Positions 33,065-42,956 of a stretch of 64,000 nt of DNA are shown in pieces. Origin of the DNA: Cryobacterium sp. Y50 (GTDB lineage: Bacteria > Actinomycetota > Actinomycetes > Actinomycetales > Microbacteriaceae). Below the pieces are notes generated by a model that was not told the DNA's origin, did not search any database, and was given only the letters and a program-made list of their open reading frames with translations. The position numbers and the translations under genes were made by a program. The stretch spans positions 2,239 to 66,238 of the forward strand of contig NZ_PJJM01000101.1 in NCBI RefSeq assembly GCF_002929805.1, in the 5' to 3' direction. How positions within the stretch are numbered: the first letter of the stretch is position 1; each line of letters opens with the position of its first letter.

Positions 33065-35095
33065 ATGAACTCGCGAGCAGCTACTTCGAACGAGACGGCC
33101 ACCCCGTTCGTGCACGAGGGCATCGCCTACGGCTGCGACTACAACCCCGAGCAATGGGGTCCAGAGACCTGGACCGACGACGTTCGCCTGATGCGCGAGG
33201 CCGGCGTCGACCTCGTTGCCATTAATATCTTCGGCTGGTCCCACCTCGAACCGCGGGCGGGCGAATACGACTTCGCTACCCTCGACACAATCATCGAGCT
33301 CCTGCACGCTAACGGCATTCGGGTCAACCTCGGCACTGGTACATCGTCCCCGCCGCCGTGGTTGACCACGCTGCACCCTGAGATCCTCCCTGTGAGTGAT
33401 GACGGCACGACACGATTCCCTGGTGGGCGGCAGGCCTGGTGCCCGAGTTCGGCCGTGTTCCGTCAGCACGCGCTCGCCCTGGTGGAAAAGGTCGCGGAGC
33501 GGTATGGCCACCACCCGGCCATCGCCCTCTGGCACGTGTCCAACGAACTAGGCTGCCATAACGCGCTTTGCTACTGCGATGACACCGCGGCTGCGTTTCG
33601 CCTCTGGCTGCAGGCGCGCTACGGCACGATTGACGCCCTCAACGTTGCCTGGGGTACTTCGTTCTGGAGCCAGCGCTACGGCCAGTGGGCCGAGATCCTC
33701 ACTCCGCGGCTCACGCTGTCCAGCCGGAACCCCGGCCAGGTGCTTGACTTTCACCGGTTCAGCTCGGCCGAACTGCTCGACTACTACCGCCGCGAAGCCG
33801 CGGTGCTGCGCCGCCACTCGAACGTGGCCGTGACCACTAATTTCATGGTCACCGCGCACATCCGCAACCTCGACTACTGGTCTTGGGCCGGCGACATGGA
33901 CATCGTCGCCAACGACCACTACCTCGATCATCGCCTTGCCGACCCAGCCATCGAACTCGCCTTCGCCGCCGACCTCACCCGTGGGCTCGCCCAGGGGGAG
34001 CCTTGGCTGCTAATGGAACAGTCCACCGGTGCCGTTAACTGGCAGACGCATAACCTGGCCAAGGTGCCCGGTGAGATGACTCGCAATTCCCTCGCCCACG
34101 TCGCCCGCGGTGCCGATGGCATCTGCTTTTTTCAGTGGCGCGCATCCCTGCAGGGGTCAGAGAAGTTCCACTCCGCCCTGGTACCACACGCTGGCACCGA
34201 CACGGTGCTCTGGCGCGAGGTCGTGGCCCTGGGCGCGACCCTTGATCGCCTCGCCGAGGTCGCCGGCAGCCGGGTCGTCGCGGATGCCGCGATCATCTTC
34301 AGCTGGGAGGCCTGGTGGGCCGGCGACGGAGAGTCCCGTCCCTCCCATGCGGTGCGCTATCTCGACCAGGTGCACGCCGCTTACACAGCCCTGCACCAAC
34401 TAGGCGTCACGGTGGACATCGTCTCGCCCGACGCTGACCTCTCCGCCTACCGCCTCGTCGTCGCACCGTGCCTCTATCTGGTCTCTGACGAGCAGGCCCG
34501 GAACCTGGATTCCTATGTCAAGGCCGGTGGCCACGCCCTGATCACTTTTTTCAGCGGCATCGTCGACGAAGACGACCGGGTGCGCACCGGTGGCTACCCC
34601 GGCGCGTTCCGTGAGATCCTCGGCATCACTGTGGAAGAATTTTTCCCGCTGCTGCCCGGACACGTTCTCACCCTCGACTCTGGCGACGCCGCGAGCCTAT
34701 GGAGCGAACGCCTGCGGGTGGACACCGCCGAGGTGGTGGCGAACTACCTTGACGGGCCACTACCCGGAATCCCCGCCATCACTCGCAACGGTCACGGAAG
34801 CGGCACCGCCTGGTACGTTGCGACCGTACTGGAGGCCGGAGCATTGAGGAACCTCATGCGCACGATTGCTGAGGAAGCACGCGTTACCGCGGTTGGCCCG
34901 GAGAGCGCGGGAACCATCGAGGTCGTTCGCCGAGTGAACTCCACCCGCAGCTACCTGTTCATCATCAACCACGGCCACGACGACGTTGAGCTTCCGGTTT
35001 CTGGCCATGAACTTGTCGTCGGAGAGCCGATCGCTCGAATCGTGCGCGTTCCGGCCGGCGCCGTCCGCGTGATTAGAGAGGACCCCGCATCATGA
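33065..35095 (+). CDS. GH42 beta-galactosidase
   Basis: 676 residues from ATG 33065 (AGGGAG upstream; the frame open from 32951 would include both operators). Domain A is a TIM barrel opening with YGCDYNPEQW; acid/base Glu161 lies in HVSNELGCH and nucleophile Glu318 in LLMEQSTGAVNW. Domain B (trimerisation, ADAAIIFSWEAWWA) and a beta-rich C-terminal domain follow. No signal peptide: it is cytoplasmic and splits imported beta-galactosides. The zinc-type cysteines CHNALCYC after the acid/base residue are typical of many GH42 members. It overlaps the first permease gene (ATGA). Confidence 0.95.
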   Translation: MNSRAATSNETATPFVHEGIAYGCDYNPEQWGPETWTDDVRLMREAGVDLVAINIFGWSHLEPRAGEYDFATLDTIIELLHANGIRVNLGTGTSSPPPWLTTLHPEILPVSDDGTTRFPGGRQAWCPSSAVFRQHALALVEKVAERYGHHPAIALWHVSNELGCHNALCYCDDTAAAFRLWLQARYGTIDALNVAWGTSFWSQRYGQWAEILTPRLTLSSRNPGQVLDFHRFSSAELLDYYRREAAVLRRHSNVAVTTNFMVTAHIRNLDYWSWAGDMDIVANDHYLDHRLADPAIELAFAADLTRGLAQGEPWLLMEQSTGAVNWQTHNLAKVPGEMTRNSLAHVARGADGICFFQWRASLQGSEKFHSALVPHAGTDTVLWREVVALGATLDRLAEVAGSRVVADAAIIFSWEAWWAGDGESRPSHAVRYLDQVHAAYTALHQLGVTVDIVSPDADLSAYRLVVAPCLYLVSDEQARNLDSYVKAGGHALITFFSGIVDEDDRVRTGGYPGAFREILGITVEEFFPLLPGHVLTLDSGDAASLWSERLRVDTAEVVANYLDGPLPGIPAITRNGHGSGTAWYVATVLEAGALRNLMRTIAEEARVTAVGPESAGTIEVVRRVNSTRSYLFIINHGHDDVELPVSGHELVVGEPIARIVRVPAGAVRVIREDPAS

Positions 35096-36045
35096 GCGCA
35101 CCTACCGTTCCTATAGCGGATGCCCCGGGCACCGCCGCCCGGAAGAGGCCCAGCGCCGCTAAGCCGTCCGGAGCAAAGTCCCGCGTGCAGCATAAGGGAG
35201 CGATCCTCGCGTTCGTGCTCCCGTTCGGTGCGCTGTTCGCCCTGTTCTATCTCGTGCCGATCGGCTATGCGATCTACCAATCGCTGCTCGTGATCGAGCG
35301 CGAGGGCACTTTCGGTCAAGCGACTCAGGTCTTCGGCGGACTCACCCAGTACATCCTGGTCTTCCAGAACGGGCCCTTTTGGCAATCGATCGGCCGGGTG
35401 CTCGCCTTCGGCCTCGTGCAAGTGCCGATCATGCTCGGCCTCGCGCTGCTATTCGCCCTGCTGCTGGACTCGCCGCTTGTGCGCGGAAAGAAGTTCTTTC
35501 GGCTGGCGTTCTTTGTTCCCTACGCGGTGCCCGGCGTCATCGCCGCGATCATGTGGGGCTACCTCTACTCACCCAACCTGTCACCATTCAGTGCCGTCAC
35601 CGAGAATATCAACTTCCTCTCGGCGGACCTCGTGCTCTGGGCGATCGCCAACGTCGTCACCTGGGTGTTCGTGGGGTACAACATGCTCATCATCTACTCG
35701 GCGCTGTTGGCGATCCCGGCCGAGCTCTACGAGGCCGCCCGCCTCGACGGGGCCGGGCAGCTGCGCATCGCGTGGTCGGTCAAGATCCCGCTGATCATGC
35801 CGGCGATCGTCCTGACCGCGATCTTCTCGATCATCGGCACCCTGCAGCTGCTGGCCGAACCGCAGGTGTTCCGCAGTTTCAGCTCGGCCGTGACCAGCAC
35901 GTTCACCCCCAACCTGACGGTGTACTCCACCTCATCGATCCCGAACTTCAACCTGGCCGCCGCGTTCTCCGTGGTGCTGGCCCTGGCCACGTTCATCCTC
36001 TCCTTCACATTCCTGAAGTTCACGCAGCGGAAGGAAGGAAAATGA
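35092..36045 (+). CDS. Sugar ABC transporter permease (MalF-type)
   Basis: 317 residues, six membrane segments. The EAA coupling loop is YEAARLDGAGQLRIAWSVKI. A Pro/Lys-rich cytoplasmic N-terminus precedes the first segment. It overlaps beta-galactosidase upstream and the second permease downstream by 4 bp each, so all are translationally coupled. Family: carbohydrate uptake subfamily 1. Substrate is inferred from the flanking alpha- and beta-galactosidases. Confidence 0.92.
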   Translation: MSAPTVPIADAPGTAARKRPSAAKPSGAKSRVQHKGAILAFVLPFGALFALFYLVPIGYAIYQSLLVIEREGTFGQATQVFGGLTQYILVFQNGPFWQSIGRVLAFGLVQVPIMLGLALLFALLLDSPLVRGKKFFRLAFFVPYAVPGVIAAIMWGYLYSPNLSPFSAVTENINFLSADLVLWAIANVVTWVFVGYNMLIIYSALLAIPAELYEAARLDGAGQLRIAWSVKIPLIMPAIVLTAIFSIIGTLQLLAEPQVFRSFSSAVTSTFTPNLTVYSTSSIPNFNLAAAFSVVLALATFILSFTFLKFTQRKEGK

Positions 36046-36950
36046 GCACACTGACCCCTACCAAGCTGGCTCGCGGCATCCGTTTCGCTGAGGCGAAGGC
36101 ACCTCGCGCTCAGCGAGAGAGCCCGTTCGCCCGCGTCAGCGCCATGATTGTCATGGGCGTGTTCACGCTCTACTTCCTGGTGCCGATCTGGTGGCTGTTG
36201 GTCGCGGCCTCGAAGAACCGCTCCCAATTCAATAGCACGAACCCGCTCTGGTTCGCTGATTTTTCCCTGTTCGAGAACATGGCAAACCTGGTGGCCTACC
36301 GCGACGGGGTCTACCTCAAGTGGATGCTCAACAGCGCGCTTTACGCCGGTGGCGGTGCCCTCGTGGGCACGCTCATCGCTGGGATGTGCGGCTATGCGCT
36401 GGCCAAATACAACTTTCCGGGCCGCGAACTGATCTTCAACGTCGTGCTCGGCGGGGTGCTCGTACCCGCGACTGCCCTGGCGCTGCCCCTGTTCCTGATC
36501 TTCAGCCAGATCAGCCTGACGAACACGTTCTGGTCGGTGTTCCTACCGAGCCTGGTCAGCCCGTTCGGGGTCTACCTCGCCCGCATCTACGCCTCGGCCA
36601 GCGTGCCCGACGAACTGATCGAGGCTGCCCGCCTCGACGGCGCCGGCGAATTACGCACCTTCTTCACTGTCTCGGTGCGGATGATGGTGCCCGCCCTGGT
36701 CACGGTCTTCCTTTTCCAGTTCGTCGCCATTTGGAACAATTTCTTCCTGCCGCTGATCATGCTGCGCGACGAAACCCTGTTCCCGGTTACGCTCGGCCTC
36801 TACGCCTGGAACTCGCAGGTCAACCAGATCCCTATGCTGCGCGACTACGTGCTGATCGGCGCGCTGCTGTCGATCATCCCGCTGATCATCATCTTCCTGC
36901 TGCTCCAGCGCTTCTGGCGCAACGGCCTCAGCGCCGGTTCAGTGAAATAA
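36042..36950 (+). CDS. Sugar ABC transporter permease (MalG-type)
   Basis: 302 residues from ATG 36042 (AAGGAAGGAAA upstream; ATGA overlap with the first permease). Six membrane segments; EAA loop LIEAARLDGAGELRTFFTVSV; the characteristic WNNFFLPLIML near the end. Forms the membrane pore with the upstream permease. No ATPase gene is present in the operon, so a shared MsmK/UgpC-type ATPase encoded elsewhere must energise it. Confidence 0.92.
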   Translation: MSTLTPTKLARGIRFAEAKAPRAQRESPFARVSAMIVMGVFTLYFLVPIWWLLVAASKNRSQFNSTNPLWFADFSLFENMANLVAYRDGVYLKWMLNSALYAGGGALVGTLIAGMCGYALAKYNFPGRELIFNVVLGGVLVPATALALPLFLIFSQISLTNTFWSVFLPSLVSPFGVYLARIYASASVPDELIEAARLDGAGELRTFFTVSVRMMVPALVTVFLFQFVAIWNNFFLPLIMLRDETLFPVTLGLYAWNSQVNQIPMLRDYVLIGALLSIIPLIIIFLLLQRFWRNGLSAGSVK

Positions 36951-37025
36951 CCGCCCCCAAATCGCACCACCTCGGCTGGATATCCCAGTCGGCCCGTTTC
37001 CCCCCTCCCAAAGAAAAGAAGGACA

Positions 37026-38357
37026 ATGCGTATCAAGAAGAGAGCAACCACCGTCGCTTTGCTCACCGCAGCCACGGTCGCCCTGGCCGGCTGCGCGTCC
37101 GGCTCGACCACGCAAAACGGTGGCGACGCCGCAGCCTGCGTACCCTCGGACGGCAAGGTTGATCTAACCTTTACGACCTGGATTCCTGGGATCGAGGAAG
37201 TCGTCAAGATCTGGAACGAGGACAACCCCGACGTTCAGGTGAAGGTGCAGACTGGCCCGAACGGAAATGGTGGCACCTATCAGAACTTCTTCAACCAGCT
37301 CAAGGCCGGCAACGCGCCCGATCTTGGCCAGATCGAATATGACGCCCTTCCCAACTTTCGTGTGCAGGACGGCCTGACCAACCTCGCTTCCTGCGACGGT
37401 ATACTCGACGCTCAGGACGACTTCGTGGATTGGACCTGGGGTCAGGTCAACTTCGGTGAAGAAGACGCCGTCTACGCGGTGCCGCAGGATGCCGGCCCCA
37501 TGGCCATGTTCTACCGCGCCGACCTCTTCGCGGCCAACAACATCGAGATCCCCACCACTTGGGAAGAGTTCGCGGTTGCAGCGGAAGCTGTGCGCGCTAC
37601 CGGCGGGTACATCACCAACTTCTCGCAGAGCGACATCAACCAGTTTGCCGGATTCGTCTGGCAGGCCGGCGGTACCTGGTTCGAGAATGATGGCGATAAC
37701 TGGACCATCGACCTGACCAGCCCGGAGTCCATCAAGGTTGCCGACTACTGGCAAGACCTGATCGACCGCGATCTCGTTTCAACTAACCCGCCGTGGACCG
37801 ATGAGTGGAATAACGCCTACAATACCGGATCCAACTGGACCTGGAACTCCGCGGCCTGGGGTGCGAACTCCATCGCCAGCGGTGCTCCAGACACCGCCGG
37901 CAATTGGTCCGTCGCACTCTCCCCGCAGTGGGCTGATGGCGACAATGCCGCCGGCAACTGGGGTGGCTCGTCCACCGCGGTATTCAAGGGCTCCGAACAC
38001 CCTTTCGAGGCCGCCCAGTTCGCGCTGTGGCTGAACACCTCTGACGAGGCTCTGACGATGCTGAACGAGTCGGCCAACCTCTACCCGGCCGCCAAAAGCG
38101 GCCTGGAACTGTCGGCGCTGAAGGACGGCGTCGAATTCTACGGTGGCCAAGCCATCTATGATGTGTTCGCCGAGGCGTCTGCTCAGGTATCGCCCGATTT
38201 CATCTGGGGTCCGACCATGACGCAGGTATACAACGATACCTCCGACGGCTTCAAGGGTGCTGTAACCGGCAACGGCACGCTGGCGGATGCTCTCACGAGT
38301 GCCCAGCAGAGCACGATCGACGCTCTCCAAGCACAGTCGATCCCGGTCAACAAGTAG
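37026..38357 (+). CDS. Sugar-binding lipoprotein of the galactoside ABC transporter
   Basis: 443 residues. The signal ends VALAGC, with Cys23 as lipidation site. The mature protein is a type-1 extracellular solute-binding protein (DLTFTTWIPGIEEVVKIWN; YAVPQDAGPMAMFYRADLF; GNWGGSSTAVFKGSEHP). It presents oligosaccharides to the two permeases. AGAAGGA precedes the ATG; 75 bp separate it from the second permease and 13 bp from the alpha-galactosidase. Confidence 0.92.
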   Translation: MRIKKRATTVALLTAATVALAGCASGSTTQNGGDAAACVPSDGKVDLTFTTWIPGIEEVVKIWNEDNPDVQVKVQTGPNGNGGTYQNFFNQLKAGNAPDLGQIEYDALPNFRVQDGLTNLASCDGILDAQDDFVDWTWGQVNFGEEDAVYAVPQDAGPMAMFYRADLFAANNIEIPTTWEEFAVAAEAVRATGGYITNFSQSDINQFAGFVWQAGGTWFENDGDNWTIDLTSPESIKVADYWQDLIDRDLVSTNPPWTDEWNNAYNTGSNWTWNSAAWGANSIASGAPDTAGNWSVALSPQWADGDNAAGNWGGSSTAVFKGSEHPFEAAQFALWLNTSDEALTMLNESANLYPAAKSGLELSALKDGVEFYGGQAIYDVFAEASAQVSPDFIWGPTMTQVYNDTSDGFKGAVTGNGTLADALTSAQQSTIDALQAQSIPVNK

Positions 38358-38370
38358 CGTCAGTTCTTTT

Positions 38371-40593
38371 ATGTCGATTCCCTACCTCCGTGCCGCGGGC
38401 ACCAGCCTGGTGCTGGACGCCCGCGGCACGGGAGTTCCTGTCATCGTGCATTGGGGTGCCGACCTGGGCGATTTGAACGGCGCCATGCTGACCACGTTGG
38501 CCGACACATCCGTGCCGGCGATCGCGCCAAGCTCGATTGACGTGCCCCTGCGGCTCACCCTGTTGCCTACCCTCACGCAGGGGTGGAGTGGACGCCCGGG
38601 AATTAGCGGTTTCCGGCCCGGCCGGGGCAGCTTGGCCATTGATTTGCGCCTGGTAAACGTTCGGTCGGGCGAGCGCCCCATGGGGCGCTTTGCATTGCCA
38701 GGAACCCAGACCCTTACGCTCCTGCTGGAGGATGCCGCCGCCCAGCTATCCGTGCGCACAGAGCTTGAACTGTCTGTTCAAGGGGTGCTTCGGCTACGTC
38801 ACACAGTGCGCAATAGGAATACCACCGCCGCCGGCGCCGCAGCATTCGAACTCGGTTCGCTTGACGTCATCCTGCCAGTCCCCGGTCGGGCACGAGAACT
38901 ACTTGACTTCACTGGGCTGTGGACTCACGAGCGCCGGCCACAGCGCAGCACGCTCGGCCACGGCGTGTGGAGCCGTGAGTCCCGACACGGCCGCCCCGGG
39001 CACGACGACTCCTATCTCATGGTGGCCGGAACACCCGGATTCGGTTTTCGTTCCGGTGAAGTGTGGTGCACGCACCTCGCCTGGAGCGGTGACAAGCGCG
39101 CCTGGGCTGAGAACAGCGCCCTGGGTTTTTCGGTGCTCGGAAGCGGTGAACTGCTGGCTCCCGGCGAGCTGGGTGTGGCCGCCGGTGAGAGCTACAGCAC
39201 CCCGTGGACAGTAGCCGTGTACTCTGATGCCGGGCTCGACGGTCTGTCGTCGCGGCTGCATCCGTGGATCCGGTCGTGGTCGACTATTAGGACGCCGCGC
39301 CCGGTCGTGCTGAACACGTGGGAGGCCGTCTACTTCGAGCATGACCTGCCTACCTTGGCTCGACTTGCGGATGCCGGGGCGCACGCCGGCGTGGAACGCT
39401 TCGTCCTCGATGACGGCTGGTTCACCGGCCGTCGGGATGATCGCCGTGCCCTCGGCGACTGGTTCGTCGATCCCGTGACCTGGCCCAGTGGCCTGCATCC
39501 TCTGATCGAACACGTGCACGCTGCAGGCCTGGACTTCGGTCTCTGGGTCGAACCAGAGATGGTGAGTCTTGACTCGGAGATGGCCCGTGCGCACCCGGAT
39601 TGGGTGCTTGGCGGCGTCCTGGAACCCTCGGCCACCGAAACACCGGCACTGACCTGGCGGTTCCAGCGCGTGCTTGACCTCGGCCATCCGGATGCCTTCG
39701 CGTGGGTCTTTGCCCGGCTGACCGCCTTGCTCACGGAGTACCCGATCGCCTATCTGAAGTGGGACCACAATCGCGACCTGCTGGCTGGCTCCACGCACCG
39801 GCAGACGGCAGCGCTGTACCGGCTGATCGATGCGGTACGCGCGGCGCACCCGGGCGTCGAGATCGAGTCCTGCGCGTCGGGGGGAGCCCGGATCGACTTG
39901 GGCATTCTTGAACGCGTCGACCGGGTCTGGACCAGCGATACCAACGACCCGCTCGAGCGACAGGAGATCCAGCGATACACGGGCGTGCTCATACCGCCGG
40001 AATACCTCGGCGGGCATCTCGGTGCGGCCACGGCGCACACCACCGGACGCACCTCTGAGCTCAGTTTTCGGCTGGCGACCGCCCTGTTCGGTGCGGCCGG
40101 CATTGAGTGGAATCTCATCAGTGCGAGTGCCGAGGAGCTCGGGCAGATTACCGAGTGGATCACGCACTACAAACGGCTGCGCCCTCTGCTGCACTTCGGT
40201 GTTGTCGTGCGGGCCGACCCGAGCGACCCCGCCCTTGTGCTGCACGGCGTCGTCTCTCGTGACCAGAATTCGGCCCTCTTCGCCCAGGTGGCCCTCGCAG
40301 CCCCGCGTGATGCCGTTCCGGAGCGGATGCGATTTCCCGGGCTCGCGCCCGAGCGGCGTTATCGAGTGGCGCCCCTGCTACTCGGCGGCTCTCCGCGCAC
40401 AATCCAGGACACACCGCCAGCGTGGTACGCCACGTTGTCGGGCTCGGCCGAAACTCCGACCACCCCCGCCGATGCTGCGAGTGGTCGTGGTTCCGTGACG
40501 CAAGCCGGAGCGGTGCTCACTCTCGTCGGGCTGCCCGCGCCGCTTCTTGCCCCGGAGCAGGCCGCACTCTTCGCCGTCGACGCGGTTGACTGA
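38371..40593 (+). CDS. GH36 alpha-galactosidase
   Basis: 740 residues from ATG 38371, just after the binding-protein stop; the Shine-Dalgarno is poor, suggesting coupling. An N-terminal beta-supersandwich (1-300) precedes the TIM barrel: FVLDDGWF, GLWVEPEMVSLDSE, nucleophile Asp465 in YLKWDHNRD, CASGGARIDLG and acid/base Asp523 in WTSDTND. Cytoplasmic. It removes alpha-1,6-linked galactose from raffinose or melibiose-type sugars. Last gene of the operon; with GH42 it lets the cell clear both anomers of galactose from an imported oligosaccharide. Confidence 0.94.
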   Translation: MSIPYLRAAGTSLVLDARGTGVPVIVHWGADLGDLNGAMLTTLADTSVPAIAPSSIDVPLRLTLLPTLTQGWSGRPGISGFRPGRGSLAIDLRLVNVRSGERPMGRFALPGTQTLTLLLEDAAAQLSVRTELELSVQGVLRLRHTVRNRNTTAAGAAAFELGSLDVILPVPGRARELLDFTGLWTHERRPQRSTLGHGVWSRESRHGRPGHDDSYLMVAGTPGFGFRSGEVWCTHLAWSGDKRAWAENSALGFSVLGSGELLAPGELGVAAGESYSTPWTVAVYSDAGLDGLSSRLHPWIRSWSTIRTPRPVVLNTWEAVYFEHDLPTLARLADAGAHAGVERFVLDDGWFTGRRDDRRALGDWFVDPVTWPSGLHPLIEHVHAAGLDFGLWVEPEMVSLDSEMARAHPDWVLGGVLEPSATETPALTWRFQRVLDLGHPDAFAWVFARLTALLTEYPIAYLKWDHNRDLLAGSTHRQTAALYRLIDAVRAAHPGVEIESCASGGARIDLGILERVDRVWTSDTNDPLERQEIQRYTGVLIPPEYLGGHLGAATAHTTGRTSELSFRLATALFGAAGIEWNLISASAEELGQITEWITHYKRLRPLLHFGVVVRADPSDPALVLHGVVSRDQNSALFAQVALAAPRDAVPERMRFPGLAPERRYRVAPLLLGGSPRTIQDTPPAWYATLSGSAETPTTPADAASGRGSVTQAGAVLTLVGLPAPLLAPEQAALFAVDAVD

Positions 40594-40615
40594 GCAAGTC
40601 TCACCTCTCTGGGTG

Positions 40616-40942
40616 CTACGCGGCTTCGAGCTCGCGCACCTGCTGCAGCCAGCCGTCGAACAGATCGCTGTCGAAATCGTCGACGCTCTTCAGCTTGTAC
40701 TCACTCATCTCGGCCGACCCGCTCGCGTTGAGCTTGCCTGAGTCATCGGTGATGGCCTGTCCGCGCCAGAACAACACGGTGACGAAGGCGGGGTACACCT
40801 TGAATCCGGCGACCGGAATGCCATCGTCGAGCCAGACCGGATGTCCGTGCCACAGTTCCGTCGAGGTCTCCGGCAGGGCCAGGTCGAACTTGTTGCGAAG
40901 TAAACCGACGACGGTCGCGAGCGGCTCGGCCGGCACGGCCAC
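40616..40942 (-). CDS. DUF1801 domain protein, real start probably upstream and non-canonical
   Basis: 108 residues from GTG 40942, matching the C-terminal two thirds of DUF1801/YdhG-type proteins (LWHGHPVW, KVYPAFVTVLFWRGQ). The conserved N-terminal part (KPTTIAEYVAVPAEPLATVV) begins before this GTG in the same open frame, which runs back to a TAG with no ATG, GTG or TTG. A CTG at 41042-41044, with GAGG 8 nt upstream, would give 142 residues. Function unknown. It converges with the alpha-galactosidase gene. Confidence 0.7.
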   Translation of the reverse strand: MAVPAEPLATVVGLLRNKFDLALPETSTELWHGHPVWLDDGIPVAGFKVYPAFVTVLFWRGQAITDDSGKLNASGSAEMSEYKLKSVDDFDSDLFDGWLQQVRELEAA

Positions 40943-41177
40943 GTACTCGGCGATGGTCGTCGGCTTGGCAGCCGTTGCAACGAGGGCAACAGCCGGAGCG
41001 TCGACGTGAAATTCGGTGGTGGCGGAAGTGAGCGTGGATGTCAGGTGAATAGCCTCTTTCGATGCTGGAGTCTAGGTCCGGCGGGGTGCCGGACAGGTGT
41101 TTTACTACTTCCACACTCTCACGAAGTTTACGTTTGAGGCTGGGCAGACACTCAGGAACAGCGCTTTCGGGCACCGG

Positions 41178-41218
41178 AAAAAGCGCCGCCCGCCGACCGG
41201 ACGGTCGACGGGCGGCGC
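41178..41218 (-). terminator. Intrinsic terminator after the FKBP gene
   Basis: On the minus strand GCGCCGCCCGTCGACC pairs with GGTCGGCGGGCGGCGC (16 bp, one G-U) around GTCC and is followed by T5. Confidence 0.93.
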
Positions 41219-41236
41219 CCGGTGAAACGTGCGGGT

Positions 41237-42232
41237 TTAGGCCTCCGGTCCACCAGCGACCGCGAGGATATCAATGACGAACACCAGGGTATCGGTGCCG
41301 GAAATTCCCTGGGTGCCCTCCTCGCCATAACCAAATTCCGGCGGAATGACGGCCAGGACCTGGGAACCGACGGTCTGACCGACTAGGGCTTCGGTGAAGC
41401 CCGCGATCACGCCGTTGGTCGGGAAGAGACTGTAGTCGGCCCGGCCCCAGGATGAATCGAAGGTTTCGCCGGTGGCCCAGAGGGCACCGGTGTAGGCGAC
41501 GGCCACGCTCGCGCCATCGGTCACCACGCCTCCGTTACCCTTCTTCAGGGTCGAGATCTTCAGGTCGGTGAGAGCGTCGGTGGCGGGGATGGTGATGGTC
41601 GGTGCGCCATCATCGGCGAGGGCCACGGTGGGGAAGCCGCCTTCAGCGGGCTGGTCGGCGCCGGAGGCCTGCGTCGGTACATTCTCGATCACGGTGATGA
41701 CGTCCATCACGAAGATGACCGGCTCGCCGGCAGCGACGCCAGTGGTGCCCTGGTCGGTGAAGGCATCCGCTGCCGGACTCACGGTGACGATACGGTCGCC
41801 CTCGACGGCGCAATTCGCCGCGCGCACGATGCCCGGTAGCAAAGTGCTCGTGTCGTTTATTCCAATCACGAGGCTGGCGCCGTCGGTGGAATACGTCGTC
41901 GGCTGCACCAACTCATCGGTCTTGGCGTTGTAAACGGTGATCGCCATCTCCACGATCGAACCCTCTTTCGCGGTGTCGGTGCCTTCGCCCTCGATCGCGA
42001 CGGTGCGCTGGCTCGTCGTCGGTTCGAGCGGTGCGTCGATCGAGATCTCGAGCGGAGCGCCGAAGTCACCCGTCACCTTGACGCTGTCCGACAGCGAACC
42101 CGACGCGGTGCACTCGGCAGCGGGTGAACTGGCGGCGGCGGCATCCGTTGCATCGGGGGAATCGCTGCTTCCGCAGGCGGTGAGCGCGAGCGTCAGGCCC
42201 ACAATAGTGAGCAGGGTGGGGATTTTCGACAC
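41237..42232 (-). CDS. FKBP-type peptidyl-prolyl isomerase lipoprotein
   Basis: 331 residues. A lipoprotein signal ends LALTAC (Cys20), followed by an Ala/Ser/Asp linker. The C-terminal part (about 215-325) is an FKBP domain: VAVAYTGALWATGETFDSSW, GFTEALVGQTVGSQVLAVIPPEFGYG, TLVFVIDILAV. The middle region resembles a second, degenerate FKBP-like repeat (LPGIVRAANCAVEGDRIVTV; VIFVMDVITV). Expected to assist folding of exported proteins at the outer face of the membrane. Confidence 0.9.
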   Translation of the reverse strand: MSKIPTLLTIVGLTLALTACGSSDSPDATDAAAASSPAAECTASGSLSDSVKVTGDFGAPLEISIDAPLEPTTSQRTVAIEGEGTDTAKEGSIVEMAITVYNAKTDELVQPTTYSTDGASLVIGINDTSTLLPGIVRAANCAVEGDRIVTVSPAADAFTDQGTTGVAAGEPVIFVMDVITVIENVPTQASGADQPAEGGFPTVALADDGAPTITIPATDALTDLKISTLKKGNGGVVTDGASVAVAYTGALWATGETFDSSWGRADYSLFPTNGVIAGFTEALVGQTVGSQVLAVIPPEFGYGEEGTQGISGTDTLVFVIDILAVAGGPEA

Positions 42233-42352
42233 GGGGCCTCTTTCGAGAACGTTGCAAGCTGGCAGGCAACTGATCGGGTGGCACGAACGGCCAAGTGCCT
42301 ACTCTGCCACGGTTCGCCTTTGAGAGGGCTGAATGGCACGCGCCCGGATGGA

Positions 42353-42946
42353 TCAGTCGTCGAGACCGCGCGCGATCAGAGCCTCACCGAGGGCATCTGC
42401 TGCGTAGAGGGAACGCACGACCACCGGAACCGCGATGGATTGCAGCGAACCGCGCGTGCCACGTGCCGTGCGGGCTTCGAACACCTCTCGCACGATGTCG
42501 GAGACCAACGGGATGCAGCGGATGGTCAGGGCGACGAGCAGCCCCACCCGGTCGGCGTCGATGAATCGGTGAAACGGTCGCAGCAGGATCTGGAACGCTT
42601 CGAGCACCGCGGTGACCGTCGTGGTCATTGTGAACAGGGCGGCGAGGGCCACGGCCACGAGCAGCCGGCTTGCCGTGAGGGCGGCGACGGTCCAGCCGGA
42701 GAGCAGCCCCTGGATCGGAACGGCGACCAGCAAAACCAGCAAAATCGGGGCGATCTGGGCGACGGCCGCCTGCACTGGGACCCGCGCAACCACGAACAGC
42801 ACGACGACGGCGAGGAAAGCGCCGCCGATCAGTCGGGGGTCGGGCGAGATGCCGATCACGAGCACGCAGAGCGAGAGCAGAAACAGCTTGAGCAGCGTCG
42901 GCGCCCGGTGCACGAAGGAGGTGCCAGGGCTATAGAGGCCGATCAT
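42353..42946 (-). CDS. bioN: Energy-coupling factor transmembrane protein (biotin ECF transporter)
   Basis: 197-residue EcfT protein with about five membrane segments and two Ala-Arg-Gly coupling motifs (ARTARGTRG, ALIARGLDD) that contact the ATPase. Third gene of a bioY-bioM-bioN operon, 10 bp after bioM. Confidence 0.88.
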   Translation of the reverse strand: MIGLYSPGTSFVHRAPTLLKLFLLSLCVLVIGISPDPRLIGGAFLAVVVLFVVARVPVQAAVAQIAPILLVLLVAVPIQGLLSGWTVAALTASRLLVAVALAALFTMTTTVTAVLEAFQILLRPFHRFIDADRVGLLVALTIRCIPLVSDIVREVFEARTARGTRGSLQSIAVPVVVRSLYAADALGEALIARGLDD

Positions 42947-42956
42947 GCGTGGCCGA

